Shown here piece after piece: positions 30,742 to 40,767 of a stretch of DNA of 64,000 bases (position 1 is its first letter; every line of letters starts with the position of its first letter). The stretch is taken from assembly GCF_033958435.1 (NCBI RefSeq), contig NC_134161.1, forward strand, positions 11,098,001 to 11,162,000, read 5' to 3'. The DNA comes from Carettochelys insculpta. Lineage: Eukaryota > Chordata > Testudines > Carettochelyidae. A program made the translations under genes and the position numbers. The notes below the pieces were generated by a model. The model was not told the DNA's origin. It saw only the letters and a list, made by a program, of their open reading frames with translations, and made no database searches.

Positions 30742-31376
30742 TTGGGTTGAACCTCTCTCATCTGGCACTCTCTCATCTGGCAACATCCATACTCCAGCAT
30801 GATTTTAGTTAGCCGGATGACCACTTATCATGACTGTGGCCAAGTTTCCTGTGGTCCCATAAAGTTTGTTTCCAGCCACCAGTCCTGGCTCTCAGTGTTC
30901 TGTGCTGATACTTAGCTGTAATTTACCCCTAAATGTCTTCTCAGAGCCCAGTAAGCAGTTGATATGTTGGTAATGTTGCTGGATCAGTGCTTCTTAAAGT
31001 TTAGGAGCCCACAGAACACCAAGCAATAATACTTTTTTATGTGGAACAGCTATGGAAATTTTCTTCAAAAAATTGTCTGACAGAAAAAAAAATCCCAGCA
31101 ATATATACAGAAAAAAGAAAAAAGTAGTAATTTTGGTGTTATGGTAATGAAGAATTAAAATTATATCAGGTTTTAATAACAGAAAGCAAATCTCTTCAGT
31201 GTATTTTTCCAAACGCTTGCAGCACACCTGTGAGTTGTTCGTGGAACACCAGTATTCTGTGGAGCACCATTTAAAATACACTGTGCTGGACAGTATTGAC
31301 CTCCCGTGCTCCAGCAAATTTTCTTGTTCGGTACCAGTCAGGCCTCGAGAGTGCTGGACAAGAGAGGTTCAACCTG
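30742..31376. mobile_element. Tigger/pogo-like MITE (host), split by a hAT insertion
   Basis: Left end GGGTTGAACCTCTCTCATCTGG; right end GTGCTGGACAAGAGAGGTTCAACCTG, followed by TA at 31377. The two parts, 30742-30984 and 31292-31376, together match the inverse of 12453-12760 (TACCCCTAAATGTCTTCTCAG, CAGTAAGCAG, then TATTGACCTCCCGTG). The break falls within GTAATGTTGCTGGA, exactly where a 299-bp hAT-like element sits. Confidence 0.8.
30985..31283. mobile_element. hAT-like element nested in the Tigger-like MITE, 8-bp TSD
   Basis: Starts CAGTGCTTCTTAAAG and ends ATTTAAAATACACTG, an imperfect inverse. Flanks are TGCTGGAT (30977-30984) and TGCTGGAC (31284-31291), 7 of 8 identical. The uninterrupted copy at 12453-12760 has the site only once, which confirms the duplication. 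AT-rich interior, no coding capacity. Confidence 0.88.
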
Positions 31377-31379
31377 TAG

Positions 31380-32020
31380 TACAGCAGTGAGTCCCAGTAA
31401 CTAAATGTGTCCTTTTAAAAAATTAAATTTAAAAAGGATTCTAGTGCTACCGAAGTGTTTTAATCAACTTGTACTTTTGAATGGAACTATTTGACCTTTG
31501 ACTTGTAATTTTTTTTTAATCTATCTAGCGCTGTAGCTGAACATCTGAATCCCAGCTGTACAAGTAGCTCCCGCTGAACTAAAAACTTTGTGCCGTGCTA
31601 ACTGTTGTCTTGCTACCATCCCATTACTGTGGGAGCAGCTGGACTGGGTCCTTTTGTAAAGTGTTAAATAGTTAACCACAGGAGTTACTGGAGGCTAATT
31701 TGTAAGGACTTTGCTAAATTCTCACAGATGTGAGTCAGAATGTTGCCTAAGCAAGACTCAGATTCAGCCCTGGGGAATCAAAAGAACTTGATTCTGTTCT
31801 CAGTTCTGTTGCTGACCTGCTGTGTCACCCTGCATAAATCACTTTGCTTCTCTCTTCTTCAACATAGATTGTAAGTTCTTTGTTAACGGGACCAACTGAT
31901 TTTTCTAGATCTAGCCTGGAGTGTAAATATTTCAGGACCCCTTTGAGGTTCTCGGCATAGTTTACAAACAAGCCTGAATTACCAGTTTGATGTGTTGCCT
32001 CTCTATAGAATGTTTGAGCC
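31380..32020. other. unique AT-rich sequence, no gene recognised
   Basis: A MIR-like phrase lies near 31780-31880 (TTCTGTTGCTGACCTGC, CACCCTGCATAAATCAC, TAGATTGTAAGTTC). Otherwise nothing. Confidence 0.4.
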
Positions 32021-32024
32021 ATAC

Positions 32025-32175
32025 ATCTCTAAGCGCTTTTCAACATTAACAAATCAAGTGCCTTATCATTCCTGTTAGGCAAGAAATTGTTATCCTATTT
32101 GCGTGCTGGGGACACCAAGGTACAGGGAGGCAAAGTTACTCGCCCAAGGGCACTTGCCGAGTTAGTGGCTGGAAC
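32025..32175. mobile_element. MIR/CORE-SINE-like remnant
   Basis: Contains TAAGCGCTTTTCAACATTAAC, TTATCCTATTTGCGTGCTGGG, CACCAAGGTACAGGGAGGCAAAG and CCAAGGGCACTTGCCGAGTTAG. This is the core and tail order of an ancient SINE, heavily decayed. Confidence 0.6.
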
Positions 32176-32482
32176 AAAGAGGCTTTCCTTGCAAGAAAAG
32201 AGGTGGCAATGGGGACTGTGCCTTCTGGGTGGGGTGTTGAGAAGCTCTTGTTGCCTAGGCATTTGAGACAGGACCCAACGCAATGCCAATCACTTGCAAG
32301 CTCCTTAAGCACTGTAAAAAGCAAAAAGTACGACACAGGCTGGACTTCTGGACCTTATCTCTCACCACTTGGCCATGTGCCCTTGCAACACAGAAAGCTG
32401 AAATAATTATCAGGAAAACCTAGGAAATGTGTGGCAAACCAAGGAACAGTTTTTCATAGTTTAATGGAGGCACCATTTAGAT

Positions 32483-33584
32483 CATGGGTTTTCAAAGCAT
32501 GGCCTGCAACCCAGTACTGGGTCACTGACTGGCAGGCACTGGGTCGCCTTGCAGTAGGGTGCTGCGGAGACAAGCTTCCTGCCTGTCCTGGCACCATGGG
32601 CCACTGTGTGCCCTGGCAGCAGCCAGCAGCAGATCCAGCTCCTAGATGGGGGTGGAGAGAGGGATCCACAAGACTCTGCACACTGCTCCTGACCCAAGCA
32701 CCAGGTCCGCTCTCCCATTGGCTGTGAACTGGCCAATGGGAGCTGGTGGGGTGCCAATAGGCAAACGCCAGGTCTGTCTATGGCAGGCAATTGCCCCAGG
32801 GCCTCGCAATGCAAAAGGGCATGGAGCTCGCAGACACCACCGCTGCTACTGCAGCCACTGTGGTAGCTGAAGCTCTGGCCCTTTGAATCACTGCTGGAGC
32901 AGCAGGCAGCGCTGAGGCCTGGGAGTAGCAGGTGCATCACAGTTCGAGAGGCACTGAGGGCTGGCTGCCCCTACTCCTGCCCCTTCCACCTAGGCCTTGC
33001 CCTTTCCAAGGGCACAGAACAGGGCACTCCCGCCTTGACCATGGGCCCAGCATGGCTGTTGGTCCCACTGGTGATGGCAACATGCAGAGCTGCTTGGTAC
33101 TTCTGCCTAGGAGCTGGACCTATCTGTAACACCAACGTTCTCTGTAACCTGAGCAGTTGGGTGGCTGCTCAGGAGAGATTCAGGTGCTGCCCAGCTGATT
33201 AGCAGAGCGCCCACAGCTTCCCACAGCCGGCAACACGTGTTTGTATTGGTGGAGCACATGCTCACATGCCAACAATGCATTAATGCAATAATATTCCACC
33301 CACAGATAGAAAAAAAAATAGAGGGAACTGTGCTTAAGGCCTCTGCTGCAAAACTGATCAGGAGCTGCTGGTGATCAGCTTATGTCCCAGCTCCACATCT
33401 TAATCCTCTTCCCCAACCCTGAGCATCATCTCCCGCACCTTGCACTCCCTCCTGCACTACAAACTACACATCCCCAGCCCCACCTGAGTTCACTTTCTAG
33501 TCAAAAGATATAATTGAGTTGAATCACAGACATCAATAATTTTCTTCAGCCGTGTCATGAGAAAGAAAAGTTTGAAAAACACTG
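32483..33584. mobile_element. hAT-like element, 1.1 kb, perfect 8-bp TSD, with a nested MITE
   Basis: Left end CATGGGTTTTCAAAGC, right end AAGTTTGAAAAACACTG. Flanking direct repeats ATTTAGAT (32475-32482 and 33585-33592) are identical over 8 bp. The left half is GC-rich with TGGCCTGCAACCCAG, CCAATGGGAGCTGGTGGGG and a possible second short repeat around 32760-33125 (GGCAATTGCCCCAGGGCC). A CAGTGTTCCC MITE at 33133-33332 is nested in the right half. No transposase frame survives. Confidence 0.85.
33133..33332 (+). mobile_element. CAGTGTTCCC-type hAT MITE, copy 5 (nested)
   Basis: Landmarks: AACGTTCTCTGTAACC, TGGCTGCTCAGGAGAGATTC, AGGTGCTGCCCAGCTGATTAG, CAGAGCGCCCACAGC, GTGTTTGTATTGGTGGAGCAC, ATATTCCACCCACAGATAG and AATAGAGGGAACTG. 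Direct repeats at the ends are not evident. It lies inside the 1.1-kb hAT at 32483-33584, so it inserted later. Confidence 0.75.
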
Positions 33585-34224
33585 ATTTAGATCATTTTGT
33601 CTGATCTGCTGTATATCATGAGGCATTCAGAGTCACCCAGTTACTCCTCTGTTGAGCAGAGTAACTTTCTCTAAAGCTTATTCCCAAGAGAGGCATCCAG
33701 TCTTGATTTGAGAAGGAGAATCCACCACTTCTTTTGATAGCTCATTTCAGTGGCTGATCATTCTCACAGTTAAAAACTGGTGCTTTGTTTCTCGTATTAA
33801 TGTCTGTCGCTTAATTCCAACCTGTGGTTCTTTATCCTCCTTTTGCCACTAGATTAAAGATCCCTTTTTTACCAGGCATTTGCTCACTGTGAAGTCACTT
33901 GCATGCCAGAATCAAGTCACCTCTTGATCTTTTTGATAAGTTTTTCCTTTTATTGGATCTTCAATGCTTTTTCTACTTACTGTTGTGTGAAAATCCCTAT
34001 TAGGCTGTAATCTCTTTGGGTTAGGAACTGTCTTTGTGTTATATATTTGTCAGCACCTAACACAGTGGAGTGCTAATCCCTAAAAACGGAGTCTCCTGCA
34101 TATTATAGTAATGCATGTAATGGCAGCTGAATCGACCAAGAGTGGACAGTTTCTCCTGAGGGAGGAGAGAGCTTGCATTATCGCCTTATAGCTTGGAGAT
34201 GGCCAGGCTGGGGTACTTCTGTTG

Positions 34225-34480
34225 GCATGTTTTCTAATTTAATTACTTGTCCTTGTCTCAAATTGTTTATGGTATACTAGACTATTAAATGTGCCATAAG
34301 AAAATGGCTCTTGAAAGAGGAAGAGGATTTATTTGTTTTAGCAACCACTCCAACAAAAGTCTATTTCCTCAGCTAATTAAGATTCCATTCACTAATTTAA
34401 ATGTTATGCTAATTAAAGCATAATTCTGAGACTATAAAAATGAATTTTTTTAAAAAAGAAAAAGAAGCAGCAAGCAAGCA
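34225..34480. promoter_or_regulatory. candidate conserved non-coding element, strongly TAATTA-rich
   Basis: A 250-bp repeat-free block with TTTTCTAATTTAATTACTTG, CAGCTAATTAAGATTCC, CACTAATTTAAATG and TTATGCTAATTAAAGCATAATTC. The last is near-palindromic with ATGCTAAT/ATTA cores suited to POU and homeodomain proteins. A CCATAAGAAAATGG word lies at 34294-34307. Function is inference. Confidence 0.42.
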
Positions 34481-34484
34481 AGAA

Positions 34485-34885
34485 AGAACGGGTTGGCCTT
34501 TTGGAATTACATTAAATTTATTGCGTTGTTATAACAATGGTGAGCAGAGTAATTATTTCATTTGCCTCACATGCTGTATTCATGCTGTTGCTTTTATTCA
34601 TTTCCCTGTTCTCACACTTCAGCTCATTAACACCCGCTCTCTCTCCTCTAATGGGCAACATTTTGTGATGGTTTAAAATGAATTGTGTGTGTGATCCTTG
34701 AAGTGTTCCTTCCGTTTCTCTTAGAAGGGCCACACAGAGTTTTTAAGGTTGTTTTATATTTTTCTTCTCAAGCTGAGGCACCTTTTTGTGTGGTAGCTTC
34801 ACAAGCAAGTTTTGTGGCCAACCCAATTCCAAGAGGTAACTTTTCTTTGCTCCATTTAATTAGAACATAATTAAGCTGACTTCAA
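34485..34885. promoter_or_regulatory. second candidate non-coding block
   Basis: AT-rich unique sequence with TTTAATTAGAACATAATTAAGC at 34854-34875, CAATGGTGAGCAGAG and TTCATTTCCCTGTTC. It continues the texture of the preceding block and could be a second conserved element or just AT-rich intron. Confidence 0.28.
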
Positions 34886-34889
34886 AAAA

Positions 34890-36060
34890 TAAGAACTTTT
34901 TTTTTTGTTTTTGTTTTTTAAGTCAGGAAAAGATCTACCATTAGTTACCTGAGGAGTCTACATGTTAGCACACCTGGGTTCTATTTTCAACTCAATGATT
35001 GACTTGCTGTATGACCTTGGGCTTGTCTCTTCACTTCCAGACTTCAGATGCCCCACTTCTAAAATAATACTCCTATCATCATTTTACTTAGTCATAGTAG
35101 CGCATTTAGTCACAGAGTTTCAAGGAGTTTATGAATGAGAAAAATATTTCCATGTAACATATGGGAAAACTGAAGGACAACGAGATGAAGGAGCTGGTAT
35201 TATTTATTTTTTATGTGCACAGTTGTCTAGTCAATCATCTTCCTGGTTCTTCTAGACCAGGACTGGTGAGAGATTTCACCAGGCCTGAGACATTGTTGGG
35301 GTGCCAGGGGGTGGGGAGGCTTCCGCTCTGGACACCCTGGAAGGGGCAGGACCTTGGGGGAAAGGGCAACCAGTTCTTAGGCTATACTACATCTTCGCCA
35401 GCCAGTCCTCAGTGCTTTCTGGACTACACCTTGTGGGGCTCTGGTGGTGATTTAAAGGACTCGGGGTAAGGGTGGCAGCAGCCCAGAGTTCTGGGCCCCA
35501 GAGCAACGGCCCTCTTTGTCCCTCCCATCCTTGTCAGCACCCCTTTTCTAGACCACTGCAGACCCTAGTCATCAGGTCTTTGACAACCACAAAGCGGTTG
35601 GTAGTCCAGTGGAATGCTGAAGTCTCCCAAGTCCCACTCAATGACCCCATCTGTTGTCTCCCATGTGAGAGGGATTGTATTGGCTACAAGGGAGATGTGG
35701 TGATTAAAAAATGCATGTTGAAAAAATGCTTTGGCCTGGGATAAAAAAAGTATGACAGAAAAAAAAAGTATAACAGAGCTGGCCAATGCCATCCATGTGA
35801 TTCTGAACACCTTGGGCCTTCCTGAAGTAAAGTTTCTTTGCTTCAGGTTGGATCCAAACCTTGGAAAGAGCTGGACTTGTTCAAAATGGAGTGGGAACCT
35901 GGCTGGAAGAGCTCAGTTTTGAGTTATCCACTCCTCCACCTGGCAGTAATCTCTCAATACCACTTACCTGTGAGAGGTCTGCCAGCCTGAATCCTCTCTG
36001 GACTGAGAACTTTCCTCATTTGGGGCTGAAATACCCTCAAAACAGCCTGTGAAGATTCAA
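34890..36060. other. unique sequence, no gene recognised
   Basis: A MIR-like phrase (CACACCTGGGTTCTATTTTCAAC, TGACCTTGGGCTTGTCTC) lies at 34965-35080. The rest, including 90-102-codon frames at 35161 and 35472, shows no protein motif. Confidence 0.4.
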
Positions 36061-36064
36061 TGCT

Positions 36065-36425
36065 GTGAAGTACAAAATCCAGCTCCAGCCCTGGGGCTGA
36101 CAGCGGCTGTGGGCCTCAGGCAAGGTGGTAGGTGGGGCCCAGCTCCATGCCTTGGAAAAGGCAGGGCCAAAGGCAGATGGTACAGGGCCTAGGGCATTCA
36201 GCTCTCAGCACCACCCGGACCGTGTTGGGCACCCCCCACCTTTCCTCACAGCCATGGGCAGGCAGAACAGAGCTTCTGTGGTGTTTCAAAGGGGCACAGA
36301 GGTTTGGCCACTACTGCTGCCAAAGTAGCAGCCCCAGCAGCTGGCGGTCTGAGCCCCTTTGAAATATCAGGCCTGGGGGCAACTGCCCCCATCTTCTCCC
36401 ACCACATCAGTGGGCCTGCTGTAAT
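36065..36425. repeat. GC-rich dispersed repeat (GGGGCAACTGCCCCC end), copy 1
   Basis: CCAGCTCCAGCCCTGGGGC, GGGCCTCAGGCAAGGTGG, then CTGAGCCCCTTTGAAATATC and CCTGGGGGCAACTGCCCCC. A similar module is at 55135-55425 (CTGGGCCCCTGGGCAAGG ... CCTGTGGGAGTTGCCC). A third, inverted, may lie inside the 1.1-kb hAT near 32775-33060 (GGCAATTGCCCCAGGGCC). Family not assigned. Confidence 0.5.
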
Positions 36426-36429
36426 CTGT

Positions 36430-37070
36430 ATCTGCAGCGTCTCCTCCTTGCATTGGATCAGAGTGCTCAGGGTGGTCTAAGGAATGCTCTGGAGGTGAGA
36501 ACATGTATGGCAAGAGGCTGATGTTCGTTCATTCTCCCCAAGACAGAGGACAGCAGCATCTTGGTTGCAAATGGAAACCAGGTTATTCAACACCAAAATG
36601 TGGTGGGGGGTAATAAGATGGGACGGGGAAGTAACAGCTTGAGCAAACAGCACCAGACCGAAAGATCGGCGGTGGACTGAGGCTACGTGGATTTTAGATC
36701 TACCCAAATTTTGCACTCTCCATGGAGAGCTCCCCCACCACAGATTACCCAGCCACCCTGCCTGGACACTCTGACCCAGTCCTTCCTCTCACTTCCACTC
36801 TCCTGAATTCTTCTCTCCTAAAGCCTTCATCTCCCTCTGTAGTGAAACAGCTCCCCATACCTCAGACACCAGCCATCAGCTGTGCATGTTACCCGCCCAC
36901 CCCCAGCCACTTTCTCTGACCATCTCCTCGGGGGCAGGCGTGTCATCCCCACCAGAGATCTTCCTTTTTCTCGCTATGAATCCCCTGATTGTTAGCCTGG
37001 GTGCAAAAGACCTGTCTGCAGCTGGTTCCTTTGCAAATGATATCTCACTGCAGGGGCGCCCTTCAGAGCA
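36430..37070. other. unique sequence, no gene recognised
   Basis: Pyrimidine-rich from 36720 to 36900. No exon or repeat recognised. Confidence 0.4.
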
Positions 37071-37074
37071 TTAC

Positions 37075-37310
37075 ACTTTTGTTTTAATTTATGTCATTTA
37101 TTTATTTATATTTAAAAAGGCAGCCAATTAAGATTCTGTTATGAGCTCTCCTGGTTCCTTAGCTCAGAATTCCTCAGCTCCTGGCAGCATCAGAAAGCTC
37201 TGTCACCACGACCATATTAAATCTCCAAGGCAGTGCATTTCTTAATTTTTGTTTGTGGCCGGGGAAGATAAATTCCATGTGACACTTCAATAATTGAAAT
37301 GCCTCCTTCT
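37075..37310. promoter_or_regulatory. candidate conserved non-coding element
   Basis: Repeat-free block with ATTTATTTATTTATATTTAAAAAGG, GCCAATTAAGATTCTG, CCATATTAAATCTCC, TTCTTAATTTTTGTTTGTGG and CTTCAATAATTGAAATGCC (a palindromic CAATAATTGA-like core). Enhancer-like texture; function is inference. Confidence 0.35.
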
Positions 37311-37314
37311 CCTC

Positions 37315-38650
37315 TTCACCCTGGCTCTATACTGGGAGGTGCTGAGAGTCCTCTGTGGGGTACTCAGCTACCACAACCCCCCCGCATGTCCCTTCTTCCA
37401 GTATTTCAATGCAGCACCCAATGCACTTGTAAAAGCCAGTGTTAAGGGAAACACAGGGCTGCCGAATAGATGAAGGAGCAGTTGTGTTCTCCGACCTCAA
37501 TCTATCTTGTTGCTTTCTGAATAAGGTTGTTTAAGCATGTGTGAGGTACAACAGCAGGCTGAGCGGTGAGAATAATTCCCTGTGGTCTAGTTTGCATGGC
37601 CTGGTGTTTAGTTAGGGTTAGAGAAGTTTGTTGTGGAGCAGAAATGTGGCTGCTTTAGGTGTCTGAAGGCTGACAGCTTGAGTCCTGCCTCTGGGACTGT
37701 GACTTTAGGCAGGAGAAAGGTACTTGCGTGGTGGACCAACACCTGTTTCACAACAGGGGAAGGAGCACCGGTATCAACAATCACAAGTGATTTTTTTTTT
37801 AAAGGGCAAAAGAAATCGAGAGAGTGGCTCGGAAACAAGGGCCCCATTTCAGGGGACAGCAGCCATATGTACCAGGATGCCGCTTGCTCTTCTTCCCGTT
37901 CCTTGGACTGTCAGGGAGTGAGAGAAATATGCATGTCTTGTGTACATACCCGTCCCTCCTGGCCAATGAGAGAAGTGGGCAGAGGTGTAATTCACAGTCT
38001 GTGCACTTTCCCCTCTTTCGCCTGACAGGAGATGAACAGGATGAAGATTAAGCAGCATCCCAGTACACACAGCTGCTGCGCCCCTCACGCCCCTCAAGAT
38101 AGTGCCCTTGCTGAAGAGTAATGAGACAAGTTCACGTTCTGTCCATTTTCTTCTGCACTTGGCTTTCTGAGCGTCCACGTATAGACCCACGCAGCCAGCG
38201 GCAGTGAGCCTGCAAACGTGGGTCGACAGACTCAGGCTCCCAGGGCTTGTGCAAAGGCAGAAAAAGATTGGTGAAGACCCTCTGGCTCAGGATTTGAGGT
38301 CCGCCCCCCCTCGCTAGACTGCAGCACCTGAGTGTCAGCCTGAGCCACATCCTCCACACAGCTCTTTTTAGTGCCGTGGCACATGTCCTGTGAGCTCATC
38401 AACTACAGGCTCCGAGGTTCTCTGGTGCAGGTTGTGTTAGATGTCCTTGGGTCACGCTTGGAAGCTTTCTTACACAGCCGTGGGGACAAGCACCTGGCTT
38501 CCCCCCCTCCACTGTGAACACTGAGCTTCTCATATAATTACATGCCTCTGGACCTTTTAAGAAAAACACCAAATATTGGAAGACTCAGCAGCACCCTAAC
38601 CTTACACATCCTTCACATGTTGTTTCTGTTTGTCACCTTGCACCCAGGAG
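37315..38650. other. unique sequence, no gene recognised
   Basis: Overlapping frames at 37633-38190 on both strands (up to 130 codons) show no domain. A run of 10 T lies near 37792-37801. Confidence 0.4.
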
Positions 38651-38654
38651 CTCT

Positions 38655-38740
38655 AATTGTGGGCCAGGATCCCATTGTGCCAGGCACTGTGCAAACATGG
38701 ATCAAAACGCCAGTCCCCTGCCCCAAATTGCTCAAAATCT
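38655..38740. mobile_element. ancient repeat with GGCACTGTGCAAACA core
   Basis: CCCATTGTGCCAGGCACTG then GCAAACATGGATCAAAACG and CCAGTCCCCTGCCCCAAA: the same module as at 12765-12915. Unassigned ancient amniote repeat. Confidence 0.5.
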
Positions 38741-38774
38741 TTGGAGGTTTTAGTTTGAAGACACTGCCATCCAA

Positions 38775-38950
38775 ATCAGGGCACCTGGCTTCTATTCCAG
38801 TCTCTGCCACTAACTCGCTGTGTAGCCTTGGGCAAGTCACTCCCTCCTCCTGTGCCTCGGTTTCCCCATTTTACAAATGAGGATGCCTTACCTCAGAGAG
38901 GTGTGCTGGGGATACATTTCTCAGGAGTGTGAGGCACTCAAAGGAGCACA
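38775..38950. mobile_element. MIR/CORE-SINE-like remnant
   Basis: TTCCAGTCTCTGCCACTAAC, CGCTGTGTAGCCTTGGGC, AAGTCACTCCCTCC, CCTCGGTTTCCCCATTTTAC, AAATGAGGATGCC. This is among the best-preserved SINE cores in the window. Confidence 0.75.
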
Positions 38951-38954
38951 GTGG

Positions 38955-40325
38955 AAAGGCCAGTAAGTCAATAATGGCACTCAGACACTGAGTGTTTTGC
39001 AAACATCTACAAAGAGAGAAGACAATTTGGCAGTGACCGTTGAGTCCACAGCATTGATCTAACAAGTCACAAGCAAGTCATAGCTTTGACGTGGCAAATG
39101 AAAGCGAACTTTCGATGTCTGTGCGGAGAGGGCTTTCCCTTTCCACTGTGACGCATCCGCCAGCAGTGCAGCATCCTTTCCCCTGGATGGCCCATGGGAG
39201 GCTTGATTTATTTATCTTTTGGTGAGATGCCATGGAAATGATGGGATGGAGAGCTAGGCAGAAGGCAGGCAGGCAACAGCTCCACCGGCACGTGATGCCA
39301 GCTCCTCTTGGGCTCTGTCCACAATACCTTGCTTCTCATGTCTATCACCCCTGCTCTGTCTACGGGCCTCCATCCTGACTGGTAGCAGCCTCTTCTGCAC
39401 CTGGCCTTGGCAACCGACATAATCCCTCTGTTATAATACCCACAGCTTCTCCAAACTTGGCTTCTCCCCTAAATGCACACACAGAGCTGTGCCAGCGCAT
39501 GTCACTGCTTCTCCATCCTGTGACCATCGTGTCTCTCTAAACACAGACATTTCTTATAATTTCCCCTAACTTTGACATCTTCTTGGCTCCACCAAAACAC
39601 CTCCCTGTGTTTTTCTCCAGCCCTGCCTAAGCCCCTCCTCACACACGTCACTCAAACAATGCCCTTCTGTCCTGACCTGCAAGGAGCACCTGCCGCTCTG
39701 ACCTTGGGTCCAAGATAGGTTTCAACCTTGATGTTGATCAGAGGTGACTTCTAATCCCTTGTATCTGTGGGGGGTTGAGATTGCACAGCGAGAAAGCGTA
39801 AGTGCAGTGATGTTTGCATCCGGAGCTTGCGGGGGACTTGGGATGCCACCCACGTTTGGTATTTTTCACCAGCTCAGTGGGACTTATACAGCTGTGGAAT
39901 ACACTGTGTGCAAGAGAGAGTGCCTCAAATTCAGGGCTTTGAGAGAGAGCTGGATTAGTTTGAGTGGATGGGAATGAAAATCAATGTTTATGAAAATGGA
40001 TTTACCTGCCTCTTGATTTGATATTTGGCGTGAGCAAGAATACTAACAAACTCCTCAAAAATCCCAAAGTTAATTAACTTGCATTTCTCATCTGCTTTGG
40101 TCATCCATTTCCTTTTTAACCATTTAGTAACTGGATCTCCTAAGCCAGTTTACCAGCTAACAGCAGTGTAGAGGACAAAAACCAAGCCTGCCACTTCTCT
40201 TGATCTCCGACTACCTCTTTTACCACTTGATGTGTTACTCAGAAAAAATAAAGTGTGTATTGTGGAATGCTGGGGTGCAGGATAGGGAGACGAGAGAACA
40301 ACATTGGCCCTGGGTAGTTGGTTCT
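38955..40325. other. unique sequence, no gene recognised
   Basis: Short frames only. A TTAATTAACTTGCATTTC word at 40070-40087 gives a homeodomain-like patch. Confidence 0.4.
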
Positions 40326-40329
40326 GCGA

Positions 40330-40505
40330 ACATAATTGCTTTTGGCGTATGCATTAATCTCTGCGGCTGTCGGAAAAATTGTGTCAAATAGCCTCATGGA
40401 AATTGACAACATTATTGCTAATTCACTCACACAGCTGGAGAAACCTGGCATTTTCATAGGCTGCCAGGCAGCTCTGTCTGTCTTTGCCACTGGAAGATCT
40501 GGGGA
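40330..40505. promoter_or_regulatory. candidate conserved non-coding element
   Basis: Contains TTTTGGCGTATGCATTAATC, CGGAAAAATTGTGTCAAATAG, GACAACATTATTGCTAATTC and AAACCTGGCATTTTCATAGGC. A POU-like ATGCATTAAT and ATTGCTAATTC cores are present and there is no repeat wording. Function is inference. Confidence 0.35.
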
Positions 40506-40767
40506 GGAGCCAGATGCAAAAGGATGGCAGAGAATGACTTTTAGACCTTTATTGGGTTATGAGGAAAGAGGCAAAATGAATCACTAACATTCCTGGGTGT
40601 CCAGGTTGAATTAATATGATCCTCCTGTGTCACTTTCGAGTTTAAGATAGAGAGAGCTCTTTACAAGGAGTTGTGCTTTTAGTGACACACACCCTGTGAG
40701 GCCAGGAAGCGGTGTTATGCCTGTTTGCAGATGGGAAAGCTGAGGAATAGAATCAGCCTGATCTTCA

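Larger units (their letters stand above)
32452..33990 (-). mobile_element. old CR1/L3-type LINE fragment, split by a nested hAT element
   Basis: The 3' end of the LINE, read in reverse, is TTTCATAGTTTAATGGAGGCACC (32452) joined across the insertion to CATTTTGTCTGATCTGCTG (33593). It continues as GAGGCATCCAGTCTTGATTTG, GATTAAAGATCCCTTTTTTACC and CTTTTTGATAAG to about 33990. This is the 3' UTR and terminal coding region of an old LINE in minus orientation. All of 32483-33584 is a later insertion. Confidence 0.7.
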
